Positions 39,951 through 48,813 of a stretch of DNA of 64,000 nucleotides are shown in pieces (positions within the stretch are counted from its first letter, which is position 1; the number at the start of each line of letters is the position of its first letter). The notes beneath the pieces were generated by a model. The model saw nothing but the letters and a program-made list of their open reading frames with translations, was not told the origin of the DNA and ran no database searches. The stretch is from positions 1 to 64,000 of the forward strand of contig JAUYSK010000015.1 in NCBI GenBank assembly GCA_030696345.1, given 5' to 3'. Source of the stretch: Azonexus sp. (GTDB taxonomy: Bacteria > Pseudomonadota > Gammaproteobacteria > Burkholderiales > Rhodocyclaceae). Made by a program: the position numbers and the translations under genes.

Positions 39951-41288
39951 TCATGACCCAGTGCCGTTTCGGCTAGCCTCGGTGACTGCTCCGAGGGCGG
40001 CGAGCAGCGTGCCCATTTTTGCCTCGATCTCATCGAGTTCCTGCTGTGGATCGGAGCCGGCGACGATGCCGGCGCCAGCCTGCAATTCGGCAGTGTGACC
40101 AGCGAGCAGGGCCGAACGCAGGGCGACGGAAAATTCGCCATCGCCATCCGGGCTGAGCAGGCCGAAGCCACCGCTGTACCAGCCAGAGCGTTGCTCGCCA
40201 TGAGCCGCCAGCCAGTCAAGTGCCGCCCCTGTCGGGAAGCCACCGACTGCCGGTGTCGGGTGCAGGGTGCGAACGAGGTCGAACAGCGTCGTTCCCGGCT
40301 GCGCCGCCGCTGAAATCCGGGTGCGGAGATGGCGCAGTTGGCTCGCCGGATGCTCGCTGGTTGAACCGATCCCCGGCGGCGTGTTGCACAGCGGGGCAAG
40401 AGCTTCGCAGACGGCGCGAACGACCAGCAATTGTTCATGCCGGTTTTTTTCGCCACCAAGTTCGCCGGAGCCCGGCCAGGCGGTGCCGGCCAAGGCATCG
40501 GCATCGACCTGTCCGTGGTTCAGTCGGACCAGTCGTTCCGGCGTTGCGCCGAGAAAGGTTTGCTGCCCGTTGCCATAGGCGTAAACCAGGCTGTCTGGTT
40601 GTTGAACGACGAGCTGGCCAAGAATATGGGCGGGTGAAAAGGGCTGAACCGCTTCGATTTTCCGGCAGCGGCTGAGCACCAGTTTGTCGACCTGTCCGCT
40701 GTCGATATGGCGCAAGGCGGCATTGACCCGGGCGATCCAGGCGCGTTCGGCCAGCATTTCAGGATAGCTGGGGCATAGTCTGGAAGCGCTTCGCCTGGCT
40801 GGTCTATCCAGCAATCGTTGCCATTCCGCTGCCGCTTGCCGGAGGCGCCCTGCTGGGATGGTCAGTGTCGCCGAGCAGTCGCCCTTCAGGTTTTCGAGCA
40901 GGATGGCGGGGATCGCCAACAGGGCATTGGGCAGGGGGCCGTCACTATTGGCAGTGAAGGCAAAGCCGGCAAAGGCGAAGGCTGGCCCATCGCGTCGCCA
41001 GTGCTGGCAAAATCCGGCAAAGGCGTTGTCGAGGGCGGCGAATCGATGCGGCCCGGTGCTGGTGACTTGAAATGCGTGACCGATACCGAGCCGGAATTCC
41101 TGTTGGGCCGGGCGGGCGCGATACCAGAATGGGGCATCAGCAGGTAACTGCTGCAACCAGTCGCTATCGAGTCGCCCGAGTTCCAGGCGCAGGCTGAGCG
41201 GGGCCGAGGCTGGGGTATCGCCGGCCAGTCGTTCAAGACGTTCGGTCAGTCTTGTCGAGGCCAGCTGGCGGCGCAGGGCTTCGATCAT
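39951..41288 (-). CDS. menF: Isochorismate synthase
   Basis: It converts chorismate to isochorismate, the first step towards menaquinone (or salicylate). The 445-residue protein has the chorismate-binding fold in its C-terminal half: VDKLVLSRCRKIE with the catalytic lysine, the ALAGTAWPGSGE and HPTPAVGGFPTGAA segments, the GWYSGGFG strand and the metal-site IVAGSDPQQELDEIEAK. The N-terminal half is divergent, as is usual. Its start overlaps the end of menE by 4 bases. A shorter frame at 39842-40504 on this strand is an out-of-frame shadow. Confidence 0.9.
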   Translation of the reverse strand: MIEALRRQLASTRLTERLERLAGDTPASAPLSLRLELGRLDSDWLQQLPADAPFWYRARPAQQEFRLGIGHAFQVTSTGPHRFAALDNAFAGFCQHWRRDGPAFAFAGFAFTANSDGPLPNALLAIPAILLENLKGDCSATLTIPAGRLRQAAAEWQRLLDRPARRSASRLCPSYPEMLAERAWIARVNAALRHIDSGQVDKLVLSRCRKIEAVQPFSPAHILGQLVVQQPDSLVYAYGNGQQTFLGATPERLVRLNHGQVDADALAGTAWPGSGELGGEKNRHEQLLVVRAVCEALAPLCNTPPGIGSTSEHPASQLRHLRTRISAAAQPGTTLFDLVRTLHPTPAVGGFPTGAALDWLAAHGEQRSGWYSGGFGLLSPDGDGEFSVALRSALLAGHTAELQAGAGIVAGSDPQQELDEIEAKMGTLLAALGAVTEASRNGTGS

Positions 41289-42577
41289 GGCAGGCTTTCG
41301 GCGGCAATCCGGCGCAGCGCGGCGCGTTCCAGCTTGCCGCCGGCAGAGCGCGGCAGATGGTCGAGAAAGAGCATTTTTCGGGGCAGGGCGGCGGCTGGCA
41401 GGTGTTGCCGGGCGTGGGCGAGCAGCGCATCTGTTTTGGCATCGCCGACGATCAGTGCCACCACCAGATCGCCCCAGATTGGGTCGGTTTGCCCGGTCAC
41501 GGCCACATCGTGGACGCCGGGGCAGGCAGACAGGCAGGATTCGATTTCCAGCGGATGGACGTTGCGGCCACCGCTGATCAGCATGTCATCGGCCCGGCCG
41601 GTGATGGTGAGGCTGCCTTCTACATCAATGCTGCCGAGATCGCTGGTCATCAGCCAGCCATCGGCTTCAAGGCCGCCGCCGTTGAGGTAGCCGAGCATGA
41701 CTTGCGGGCCGCGAAGGCAGAGTCGACCATCCTCACCCAGCCGGATTTCGTGGCCGGGCATCGGCTTGCCGACCAGTCCCCGATGCCACGGGCCGTCAGC
41801 GGGGGTATGGGTGGCGAATTGGGCGGCAGTCTCCGTCATGCCGTAGCTCGGATAGAGTGGCCAGCCAGCGCTGCAGGCCTTCTCGTAGAGTGGCATCGAG
41901 AGCGCGGCACCGCCGATCAGCGTGACGCGCAGGCTGGGCGGCGGCCTGATGCCGAGTTCAAGCAACTGGGCCAGCATGGCCGGTACCAGTGAAATATGGC
42001 TGACCGGATGACGGGCGAGATTGGCGGCGACGGCTTGGGCAGCAAAGCCGTCATGCAGCAACACACCCGCCTTGGCTCGGGCACAGCGCCAGAGTATGGA
42101 CTGGCCGCCGATATGGTAGAGCGGCAGGCAGTTCAGCCAGAGGTCGCCGGGACCAAGCGGCAGGCGCTCGTTCGAGGCTGCGGCAGCGGCGTCGAGTTGG
42201 ACATTGCCAAGCAAAACCGGACGTGGCTGGCCCTCGCTGCCGCTGGTCGAGATGATCAGGGCAACATCAGTCAGAGGTGCGGGGCCATTTGGCTGAGCTT
42301 CGTTGTACCCATGGTGTGTTTCATGAATGCTGCGGTCGACCGGCCAAAATGGCCGATTTCCAAGGTTGCAGGCATAGGCATGGCGGGCCAGGGCAAGGCT
42401 GTCCCCGGCCTTGATCAGAGGTTCGGGGGCGTTGCCAATTTGTTCGGCCAGGGTAAGCGTATCGGCCAGCAGATCGGCAAAAGTCCACGTGGCTCCTTTG
42501 CTGATCAAGGCGACTGAATCCCGATGGCTGCTTGCCGCGTTGCGCAGGTGGTGAGCGAGTGAGGTATTGGCCGCCAT
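41285..42577 (-). CDS. menE: AMP-dependent ligase, probable o-succinylbenzoate-CoA ligase
   Basis: A 430-residue acyl-adenylate/CoA ligase with STSGSEGQPRPVLL (P-loop, A3), YGMTETAAQF (A5), GWLMTSDLG (A7) and GRADDMLISGGRNVHPLEIE (A8), ending SAGGKLERAALRR (A10 lysine). The compact size and the 4-base overlap with isochorismate synthase point to MenE. No menD, menC, menB or menA is in the window, so the assignment leans on context. ATG 42577 is chosen; the 36 upstream in-frame codons overlap a TATAAT box. A dispersed motif copy lies at 42328-42360. Confidence 0.82.
   Translation of the reverse strand: MAANTSLAHHLRNAASSHRDSVALISKGATWTFADLLADTLTLAEQIGNAPEPLIKAGDSLALARHAYACNLGNRPFWPVDRSIHETHHGYNEAQPNGPAPLTDVALIISTSGSEGQPRPVLLGNVQLDAAAAASNERLPLGPGDLWLNCLPLYHIGGQSILWRCARAKAGVLLHDGFAAQAVAANLARHPVSHISLVPAMLAQLLELGIRPPPSLRVTLIGGAALSMPLYEKACSAGWPLYPSYGMTETAAQFATHTPADGPWHRGLVGKPMPGHEIRLGEDGRLCLRGPQVMLGYLNGGGLEADGWLMTSDLGSIDVEGSLTITGRADDMLISGGRNVHPLEIESCLSACPGVHDVAVTGQTDPIWGDLVVALIVGDAKTDALLAHARQHLPAAALPRKMLFLDHLPRSAGGKLERAALRRIAAESLP
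42328..42360 (+). repeat. Uptake-signal-like motif, site 8
   Basis: The core TGCTGCGGTCGAC lies at 42328-42340, with AAAAT at +6 and ATTTCC at +16. It is antisense within menE. A nested CGGCC/GGCCG palindrome surrounds the first A tract. Confidence 0.75.
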
Positions 42578-42586
42578 AAGTATTCG

Positions 42587-42592
42587 ATTATA
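42587..42592 (-). promoter_or_regulatory. -10 element for menE, possibly leaderless
   Basis: A perfect TATAAT on the minus strand ends 9 bases before the menE ATG (42577). No Shine-Dalgarno sequence lies between them. The -35 is poor. Confidence 0.4.
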
Positions 42593-42782
42593 CGAAGACT
42601 GACTCCGGTGAGATTCAAGACAAATCAAGAAAACCCCCTGCAGTCGCACCGCTTGCACGGAACTCTCTGCCTGTTTCACAGTCATTTACAACTGTTGACC
42701 AAGGCCCAACACACATTGCCAAGGCGACTCGGTACCATGTAACAATGACACGAATGATTAAAGATAAATTCAGGAGTTTGCG

Positions 42783-43283
42783 ATGATGTCGCAGCTGGTT
42801 TTGATCAAGGCAATTCGCTCCGGAAAACTAGCCGATGTTAAAGCCGCGCTGGATGCCGGAGCAGCGGTTGAAGTGTCGGATGGGCAGGGCGACCCCGGCC
42901 TGCCGATGGGGATTGCCTGTTTCATGGGCTTTGTCGACATTGTTCGCGAACTGGTCAGGCGTGGCGCTCCGGTCAACCTGGCGGACAACCAGCTACCGAC
43001 ATCGCCGCTGAGCATGGCATTGCGGGGTGGACGGACCGAAGTGGTCCGGGCGCTGATCGAATTGGGCGCCAATTTGCCGGCCGGCATGAACAGCGGACTC
43101 TCCGAACACGAAGTGATGCTGGCTCAATGGAAGGCCTTGCGTGATGGCCATGCGGTTGCGACTGAGGAAAGTCAGGCTGATCAGGTTCCCGATATTGAGG
43201 AAATCGATGCGATTGGCTGCTTTGGTACCGACACCCAGGTGCTCGAAGCCGACGTTATGCGCCGGCTTCGGGAAGGGCACTGA
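42783..43283 (+). CDS. Small ankyrin-repeat protein
   Basis: A 166-residue cytoplasmic protein. Residues 7-105 make three ankyrin-type repeats (KAIRSGKLADVKAALDAGAAVE, then CFMGFVDIVRELVRRGAPVN, then ALRGGRTEVVRALIELGANL), followed by an acidic C-terminal tail. Ankyrin repeats bind proteins; the partner is unknown. The start has AGGAG 7 bases upstream. It converges on the FecR-like gene with 6 bases between the stops. Confidence 0.85.
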   Translation: MMSQLVLIKAIRSGKLADVKAALDAGAAVEVSDGQGDPGLPMGIACFMGFVDIVRELVRRGAPVNLADNQLPTSPLSMALRGGRTEVVRALIELGANLPAGMNSGLSEHEVMLAQWKALRDGHAVATEESQADQVPDIEEIDAIGCFGTDTQVLEADVMRRLREGH

Positions 43284-43289
43284 GCGAAC

Positions 43290-44576
43290 TTAACGCTGGG
43301 TTGTTTCAGCCTGGGTAGCCAGCCATTCACCGTTGCGCATTTCAAGCCGGTACTGTTCCGTGGATTCGAAACGATAAGGCTTGCCATCCATCAGCCCCTG
43401 CTCGATGACCAGCGATTTGACATCCAGGCGCTGGCAAGTGGCCTCGGTTTCACCATTGGGCAGGCTGGCTTCGACGGAAATCCGGCGTTGCTGGTAATCC
43501 TTCAGGTTGGCAATCGAACTCAGTGTGCTTTGAACCAGTTCGTCGCGATTGAAGTCCAGCGTGCTGGTCTTGTTGTCGCTGCTGCGTATCGTGGCGCGGG
43601 CGACTACATCCGGGGCGAAGAGGCCGAGGATGGTTTTGAGGTCGCGCCGGGCAATCGCCCGGTCAAGGCTGCCCAGCCAGTAATCACCGATGGCGCGGGG
43701 ATTGCAGCCGACTGGCGCGGCGATCGCTGGTTCAGCTTCAGCCGGGGCAGCGGCAGCCATTTTTTCCGGGGCCGGACGCTTGGCGCCGGATTGGCGTGAT
43801 TCGAGTTGTTTCTGACTCTGGTTATCGGCAGTTTCCGAATAGCGGTCCAGTTCGGCATCGAAAGCACCGGGAACGTAGAAGTCCGGCACTTTGGCGAGCA
43901 GCGTGGGCAGCAGCAAAGTGATCAGCGCCCGTGTTCGGGGAGCGGTGGCGTTGGGGTCACGGGCGAAACCGACACGGCCCTGATCGATCAGCAGATTGCC
44001 GCCGTTGGCTTCCAGCGAAGTAGCGCCACGATTGACCTTGTCGTAGGTGCCGGGGCGATATACCGCAGTCGCCATCTCTGGCGGCAGGACATACGGTTCG
44101 TGATCGGTGCCGCGAATGCCGATGGTGGCGGAGGGGGTAATGACGCGGTGGTCGGGGTGATTGAGCTGGCCGATCCAGCCGCTGATCAGGCGCAGCGAGC
44201 CGGTAATTAGGCGCAGGATCTGGCGGTCGGTCGACTTGCCTTCGGCGGCAAAGCGCTCGGGGACGAATTCGGCGCCGGGGCGGACGGCAACAATGCCGGC
44301 ATCGGCGGTTCTGAGAACGGCTTCGCCCGTCGAAGAGGCGCGAATTTGTTCACCGACATAAACCGGGCTGCCTTCGCGCAGTTTGCGCGGCACGCCCAGC
44401 TTGCCGGAAGCCAAGACCTCTCCGCGAACGCGCCAGACATTGGCGAACAGTTTGCCGGTATCCGGGTTGGCCACGACTTCGTCGGCGGCGATGGCGCTTT
44501 GTCCGCTCAGGGAAGCGAAAATCAGGCTCAGTGTGATCAGCGCGCGGGAAAGGAAGGGGGGCGTGGCGATGTTCAT
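43290..44576 (-). CDS. Exported FecR-domain protein
   Basis: A 428-residue protein with a signal peptide (cleaved near SAIAADE, about residue 31). A FecR-type beta-domain follows (GEVLASGKLGVPRKLREGSPVYVGEQIRAS ... VITPSATIGIRGTDHEPYVL). A Pro/Ala-rich linker near 265-290 leads to a C-terminal SnoaL/nuclear-transport-factor-like region of about 125 residues. Periplasmic FecR domains of this kind are often structural or ligand-binding rather than anti-sigma; no sigma factor is adjacent. Function is unknown. Confidence 0.82.
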   Translation of the reverse strand: MNIATPPFLSRALITLSLIFASLSGQSAIAADEVVANPDTGKLFANVWRVRGEVLASGKLGVPRKLREGSPVYVGEQIRASSTGEAVLRTADAGIVAVRPGAEFVPERFAAEGKSTDRQILRLITGSLRLISGWIGQLNHPDHRVITPSATIGIRGTDHEPYVLPPEMATAVYRPGTYDKVNRGATSLEANGGNLLIDQGRVGFARDPNATAPRTRALITLLLPTLLAKVPDFYVPGAFDAELDRYSETADNQSQKQLESRQSGAKRPAPEKMAAAAPAEAEPAIAAPVGCNPRAIGDYWLGSLDRAIARRDLKTILGLFAPDVVARATIRSSDNKTSTLDFNRDELVQSTLSSIANLKDYQQRRISVEASLPNGETEATCQRLDVKSLVIEQGLMDGKPYRFESTEQYRLEMRNGEWLATQAETTQR

Positions 44577-44679
44577 GGGAGATATGACTCGATCTCTATA
44601 AACGGGAGGGATGACGTCAGTGTAATCCCAAATTCGTTGTTGTCGGCAAACTGAAAGTCTCGTTGCCCCGGCGTGGGAA

Positions 44680-45648
44680 TCAGGCGGGTAGCGGCGAAGG
44701 CAGCAGCGGCACGAGGCCGGATTCGAGATATATGTCGCAGCGTTCGATGTACTCGCGGGTGCTTTTTGGCATCGGCGTCCGGGCTCGGGTGATGTAGGAA
44801 ACCAGATCGCGGCCGTTGCGGATCAGTTGCAGGCCGTCAGAAATGTTGTGAAGGGCCGGCGTGCCGTTCTCGACCAGGGCAGGATGCGGCGCGTGGTTGG
44901 CAAGGCGCTCGGCCGAGGTGACCAGTTGTGACCAGACTTCGAAGATGTCGGGGTCGGTGCGCAGGGTTTCGGTTTTCAGCTTGGCGGCACAGGCGAAGTC
45001 GCGGATCGCTGGTTCGAGTTCGGCGAAGGCCGGGATCTGGGCGAAGGTGGCACTCATGGCATTCGCGATCTTGTCAATGTCGCGCATGCTCTGGCCGATC
45101 TTAATGTAGCGGCTTTCGTAGAAATCCTCGACCGGGATCGAAAACGCCCGAAATGGCTCGCCCCACAACTCGTCTATGCCTTCTTCACCGCTGCGGTGCA
45201 GCACGAAGCGGCCCAATTCCATGGCTTCCAGCAGGCAATTGCCGCATTCGCGCATCAATGCATCATCGCTGCGGATTTCAACGCCTTCACCCTGCAGTTC
45301 GACCAGTTTCCGGAAAATGTCGGTGGCCCGGTTGAACAGGGCGCCGGCCAGCATGGCGGCCTTGACCCGGCGACGGCCGGGATCGGTTTCTGCGGCATGG
45401 GTCTGCCGCGCTTCGGCAAGGCGGGTGCCGGGGATGTTGAGGCCGTGTTCGGTATGGTTGAACAGGCGCCGGGTCAGCGCTTCGATCAGGCGCTTCTTGG
45501 CATCCAGCGAATCGGCCGGAACCGTGTAGGTCTTGATCCAGTAACCATCGTAGAGCACGCGTTCCTGTCCACCGATGATCCGTCGCGTTCCTTCGGGCGG
45601 ATTTTCGTCGTTGACTACAGGCTGTTCCAGATGGTGAACCGTATTCAT
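44680..45648 (-). CDS. Conserved hypothetical protein, alpha-helical
   Basis: A 322-residue soluble protein that I do not recognise. It begins MNTVHHLEQPVVN, is helix-rich throughout, and has no signal peptide or membrane segment. The segments LIEALTRRLFNHTEHGLNIPG and EGIDELWGEPFRAFSIPVEDFYESRYIKIG are the most distinctive. ATG 45648 is preferred to an in-frame codon at 45690. It stands alone between the FecR-like gene and the QseC-like kinase. Confidence 0.7.
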   Translation of the reverse strand: MNTVHHLEQPVVNDENPPEGTRRIIGGQERVLYDGYWIKTYTVPADSLDAKKRLIEALTRRLFNHTEHGLNIPGTRLAEARQTHAAETDPGRRRVKAAMLAGALFNRATDIFRKLVELQGEGVEIRSDDALMRECGNCLLEAMELGRFVLHRSGEEGIDELWGEPFRAFSIPVEDFYESRYIKIGQSMRDIDKIANAMSATFAQIPAFAELEPAIRDFACAAKLKTETLRTDPDIFEVWSQLVTSAERLANHAPHPALVENGTPALHNISDGLQLIRNGRDLVSYITRARTPMPKSTREYIERCDIYLESGLVPLLPSPLPA

Positions 45649-45729
45649 GGACTGCGTCTTTGAATGTTGCGACGCAATATTTTGCAGCAAAAGTAGGGTT
45701 TTAGGTTGGCTGATTTGCGCGTGAAAAAA

Positions 45730-47076
45730 TCAGGCGTCCGGAGTTGTCGGCCATTGCACGGTAACGACCAGGCCAGTACTCATATTGGATTCGCCCAGTT
45801 CCAGGCGGGCGCTGTGCAGTTCAGCGATTCGCGCGACGATGGCCAGGCCCAGGCCGCTGCCCGGTTGCCCGCCCTGATCGAGGCGATGGAAGCGCCGCAG
45901 CACGGATTTGCGTTCATCTTGCGGAATGCCGGGGCCGCTGTCGCTGACGGCAAGTTGGCAACGTCCGTCGATGCGACTCAGGCTGACGCGGACCTGTCCA
46001 CCTTCCGGGGTGTAGCGAACCGCGTTATCAACGAGATTGCGGATCAAAACCCGCAGCCATTCGGTCTGGCCAATCACCTTGCAGCCCGTCGCTGCCTCAA
46101 GATCGAAATCTATATTTTTGCCGAGGATCAATGGTCCGAGGTCGGCGCAGACGGATTCGGCCTGGCTGGCGAGATCGACCGGCTGCGGATCGGGCAGGCC
46201 GGATTCGGGATCGAGCCGGGCCAGTTGCAGCATCTGGTCGACGAGGTGAGAGGCGCGGGTCAGGCCGCTTTGCAACTGATTCAGCGAACGGTCGCGTTCG
46301 TCGCTGTCGCGGGCACGTTGGGCGACCTGCAGTTGTGCCTGTAGCGCGGCGAGTGGGGTGCGCAGTTCGTGAGCGGCATCGGCCGTGAAGCGGCGTTCGG
46401 CTTCAAGTGCGGTATCGACGCGCTGGAAAAGGCCGTTCAGTGCTTCCAGCATGGTCCGGATTTCTTCCGGGGCGGTGGCCGGGGTCAGCGGCTGCAACTG
46501 TTGCGGGGCGCGGCTGGCGATCTGCCGGGCGATGCCGTCGAGCGAGGCCAGGCCTTGCCGGGTGGCGAGCCAGACCCAGAGGCCGATCAGCGGCAGGCCG
46601 AAGAGAGCGGGGAAGAGCAGGCGCCAGGCGATGTGGCCGATCAGTTCGTCGCGGATGTGGTGGTTTTCGCTGACCTGAACCTGAATGCTGTGTTCGTCAT
46701 TCCATTGGCTGAAATGGCGCCAGTGGCCATCGTCTTCGCGGGTTTCGGAAAAGCCGGTTGCTGCGGTCAACGGTGTTTTTGGGGCATTTTTCGAACGCAT
46801 CAGCAGCTTGCCGTCGGCTCGCCAGATCTGGAAGCGCAGGCGGCGCTGGTATTTGTGGGTGATGTCGCCGAGGTCTTCGATGTCGTCGCCTCCATCGTGG
46901 CTGGCCAGCGCGAGCAGCGTCTGGGCCGCCTGACCAAGCTGGGCGTCGAATAGTTCATCAACTTCGTGGTGGGCGTCGATGTAGCTGAAGATCATCGTCG
47001 CCAGCCAGGCGGCGGCAACGCCGCCAAGCAACAGGCCGAGCAGGCGGCGACGCAGCGAAAACCAGGCGGTGGTCAC
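45730..47076 (-). CDS. QseC/PmrB-like sensor histidine kinase
   Basis: A 448-residue membrane kinase. Two transmembrane helices (about 9-30 and 153-172) flank a periplasmic sensor. A HAMP-like linker, a HisKA domain with ADAAHELRTPLAALQ (phospho-His) and HATPase boxes (IRNLVDNAVRY, VSDSGPGIP, GSGLGLAIV) follow. It overlaps its response-regulator gene by 4 bases. Both lie downstream of the SHP/diheme cytochrome genes, so it probably senses a redox or envelope signal that controls them. Confidence 0.93.
   Translation of the reverse strand: MTTAWFSLRRRLLGLLLGGVAAAWLATMIFSYIDAHHEVDELFDAQLGQAAQTLLALASHDGGDDIEDLGDITHKYQRRLRFQIWRADGKLLMRSKNAPKTPLTAATGFSETREDDGHWRHFSQWNDEHSIQVQVSENHHIRDELIGHIAWRLLFPALFGLPLIGLWVWLATRQGLASLDGIARQIASRAPQQLQPLTPATAPEEIRTMLEALNGLFQRVDTALEAERRFTADAAHELRTPLAALQAQLQVAQRARDSDERDRSLNQLQSGLTRASHLVDQMLQLARLDPESGLPDPQPVDLASQAESVCADLGPLILGKNIDFDLEAATGCKVIGQTEWLRVLIRNLVDNAVRYTPEGGQVRVSLSRIDGRCQLAVSDSGPGIPQDERKSVLRRFHRLDQGGQPGSGLGLAIVARIAELHSARLELGESNMSTGLVVTVQWPTTPDA
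46759..46792 (+). repeat. Uptake-signal-like motif, site 9
   Basis: The core TGCTGCGGTCAAC lies at 46759-46771, with TTTTT at +5 and ATTTTTC at +15. It is antisense within the sensor kinase gene. Confidence 0.72.
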
Positions 47077-47729
47077 TTGGCGATCGTGTAACCGACGCCG
47101 CGCAGCGTGCGAATCAGGTCGCTGCCCAACTTCTTGCGCAGGTGGTGGATATGCACTTCGAGGGCGTTGCTGTCCGGCTCGTCGCGCCAGCCATACATTG
47201 ATTGTTCGAGCTGGCTGCGGGTCAGAACCCGACCGGCGCTTTCGAGCAGCATCTGCAATAGCGAAAATTCGCGGCTGGAGAGCTCGACAGTCTGGCCAGC
47301 CAGCGTAACGCTGTGGGCGGCCGGGTCGACGACGAGATCGCCGTGGGTCAACAACGGGTCAGCGCGGCCGGCGCTACGTCGGGTCAGGGCGCGGATGCGG
47401 GCGGTCAGTTCATCGAGGTCGATCGGCTTGACGAGATAGTCGTCAGCCCCGGCATCGAGCCCGGAAACCTTGTCGCCGGTGGCGTCGCGGGCGGTCAGGA
47501 TGAGTATGGGCATGGCCTGACCCCGGCCCCGGGCACGCGTCAGGACATCCATGCCGGAAAGGCGGGGCAGGCCAAGGTCGAGGACGACAAGATCAAAAAT
47601 CTCGGCCTGCAGGGCGTGGTCGGCAGCATTGCCATCACGCACCCAGTCGACTGCAAAGCCGGCCTGGCGCAGGCCGATGGTCAGGCCGTCGCCAAGTTCC
47701 GGATCATCTTCAACAAGCAGAATTCGCAT
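47073..47729 (-). CDS. OmpR-family response regulator (QseB-like)
   Basis: A 218-residue DNA-binding regulator with a receiver domain (acidic pair EDD at 7-9, phospho-Asp in LVVLDLGLP, Lys in LVKPID) and a C-terminal winged helix (SREFSLLQMLLESAGRVLTRSQLEQ ... VHIHHLRKKLG). It works with the adjacent kinase. It begins 12 bases after the cytochrome b gene, with a TAGAAT sequence 7 bases upstream of the ATG that could give it its own start point. Confidence 0.94.
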   Translation of the reverse strand: MRILLVEDDPELGDGLTIGLRQAGFAVDWVRDGNAADHALQAEIFDLVVLDLGLPRLSGMDVLTRARGRGQAMPILILTARDATGDKVSGLDAGADDYLVKPIDLDELTARIRALTRRSAGRADPLLTHGDLVVDPAAHSVTLAGQTVELSSREFSLLQMLLESAGRVLTRSQLEQSMYGWRDEPDSNALEVHIHHLRKKLGSDLIRTLRGVGYTIAK

Positions 47730-47741
47730 GGCAGGATTCTA

Positions 47742-48347
47742 TCAGCTAGCGATCAGCCAGCCGGTGGCGGCAATCCAGGCCAGCAACAGCAGGGCGGCGA
47801 GCGGTCGGGCCGAAGGGATGGCTGCTTCAGGCGAGCCCTGCTTGCGACCGGTGAGCATTGCGCGAACCAGGTTTTCATTGTGCATCAGGCTGCCGGAAAT
47901 CACGCCGCCGACATGCACAACGACGACGGTCAATATTGCTGCCGCCAGTCCTTCGTGCAGTTCTTCCAGCAGGTGGCCGCCGATGTCGTTATAGATTGCC
48001 CAGCCAGCGAGGCCGGTCAGGATGCCGAGGCTGAGCAGCAGGACGATGGCCCAACCGCCAGCCGGGTTGTGGCCGGTGTGGTGGGCCGGCTCAAGCTTGA
48101 GCAGGCTGTTCAGGTAATCCTTGACGGCGGTTGGTCCACGCACGAACTCGACAAAGCGGGCATAGCGCGTGCCGATAAAGCCCCAGGGCAAACGAAAGGT
48201 GGCAACGCCGACGACGGTTGCCCCGGCAATTACATGCACCAGCCGGAAGGTTTCGCTATCGCCGGTCAGCCAGGCGATGCAGAAGCCGCCGACCATCAGC
48301 CAGTGACCGAGCCGTACCGGCCAGTCCCAGACAAGTATCTTTTGCAT
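47742..48347 (-). CDS. Membrane cytochrome b (b561-type)
   Basis: A 201-residue integral membrane cytochrome b with four main helices. Haem-ligand histidines are expected in WDWPVRLGHWLMVGG (helix 1), LVHVIAGATVV (helix 2) and LHEGLAAAILTVVVVHVGGVISG (helix 4). It would pass quinol electrons to the periplasmic diheme cytochrome encoded just upstream. In the known SHP operons a cytochrome b of this kind accompanies the diheme cytochrome and SHP. Confidence 0.9.
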   Translation of the reverse strand: MQKILVWDWPVRLGHWLMVGGFCIAWLTGDSETFRLVHVIAGATVVGVATFRLPWGFIGTRYARFVEFVRGPTAVKDYLNSLLKLEPAHHTGHNPAGGWAIVLLLSLGILTGLAGWAIYNDIGGHLLEELHEGLAAAILTVVVVHVGGVISGSLMHNENLVRAMLTGRKQGSPEAAIPSARPLAALLLLAWIAATGWLIAS

Positions 48348-48350
48348 GAC

Positions 48351-48812
48351 TTATCTCCGCAATTCGCGAATGGCGATTTCGTGTTCGCTGTAACGGCCAT
48401 CGGCGGCGCCCTGGTGGCAGGCTTCGCAATTGGCAGCCGACTTGATGCGCGGGTCTTTCCAGTACTTCGGTGCGACCTCGCGGTGCTTGCGGACGAAGCG
48501 ATCAGTCTGCGTAATTCGAGGCGGTTCACCGCCCGCACCAACTTTTCCGGCATTGCCGGCGTTGCGCTGGAGGAAGTTGCTGATTTCCTGCTGTGCCGGG
48601 CCGTCCACCGTAGCATCGGTGCCAAAGTGGTCCTTCAGCCCGGCCACGGTGCGCTGCCAGTCATTGGCGGTGAGCATTGCCGGCGGAAAGGCGAGATGGC
48701 AACTGCCACATTCGTTCTTGAAACTGGCCGGCGTATTCGCCGGGAGCGGCATGCGGTCGGCCATGGCCGGCAGGGCAATGCCAAGAAGCAGGGTCAGGGC
48801 AATACGTTTCAT
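48351..48812 (-). CDS. Periplasmic diheme cytochrome c (DHC type)
   Basis: A 153-residue exported protein with a signal peptide (cleaved near PAMAD) and two CxxCH haem sites, CGSCH at 34-38 and CEACH at 128-132. The N-terminal part matches the DHC partner of SHP cytochromes. It sits between SHP (gap 1 base) and cytochrome b (gap 3 bases), and probably relays electrons from the membrane cytochrome to SHP. Confidence 0.9.
   Translation of the reverse strand: MKRIALTLLLGIALPAMADRMPLPANTPASFKNECGSCHLAFPPAMLTANDWQRTVAGLKDHFGTDATVDGPAQQEISNFLQRNAGNAGKVGAGGEPPRITQTDRFVRKHREVAPKYWKDPRIKSAANCEACHQGAADGRYSEHEIAIRELRR
48582..48615 (-). repeat. Uptake-signal-like motif, degenerate site
   Basis: On the minus strand the core TGCTACGGTGGAC (48615-48603) has one mismatch. 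The first A/T tract is missing and a weak AAAT lies at +17. It is inside the diheme cytochrome gene. Confidence 0.4.
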
Positions 48813-48813
48813 C

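Noticed and set aside
39842-40504. A 220-residue minus-strand frame at the 3' end of menF
   Set aside because: It is out of frame with the well-supported isochorismate synthase and crosses the REP-like palindrome; no domain.
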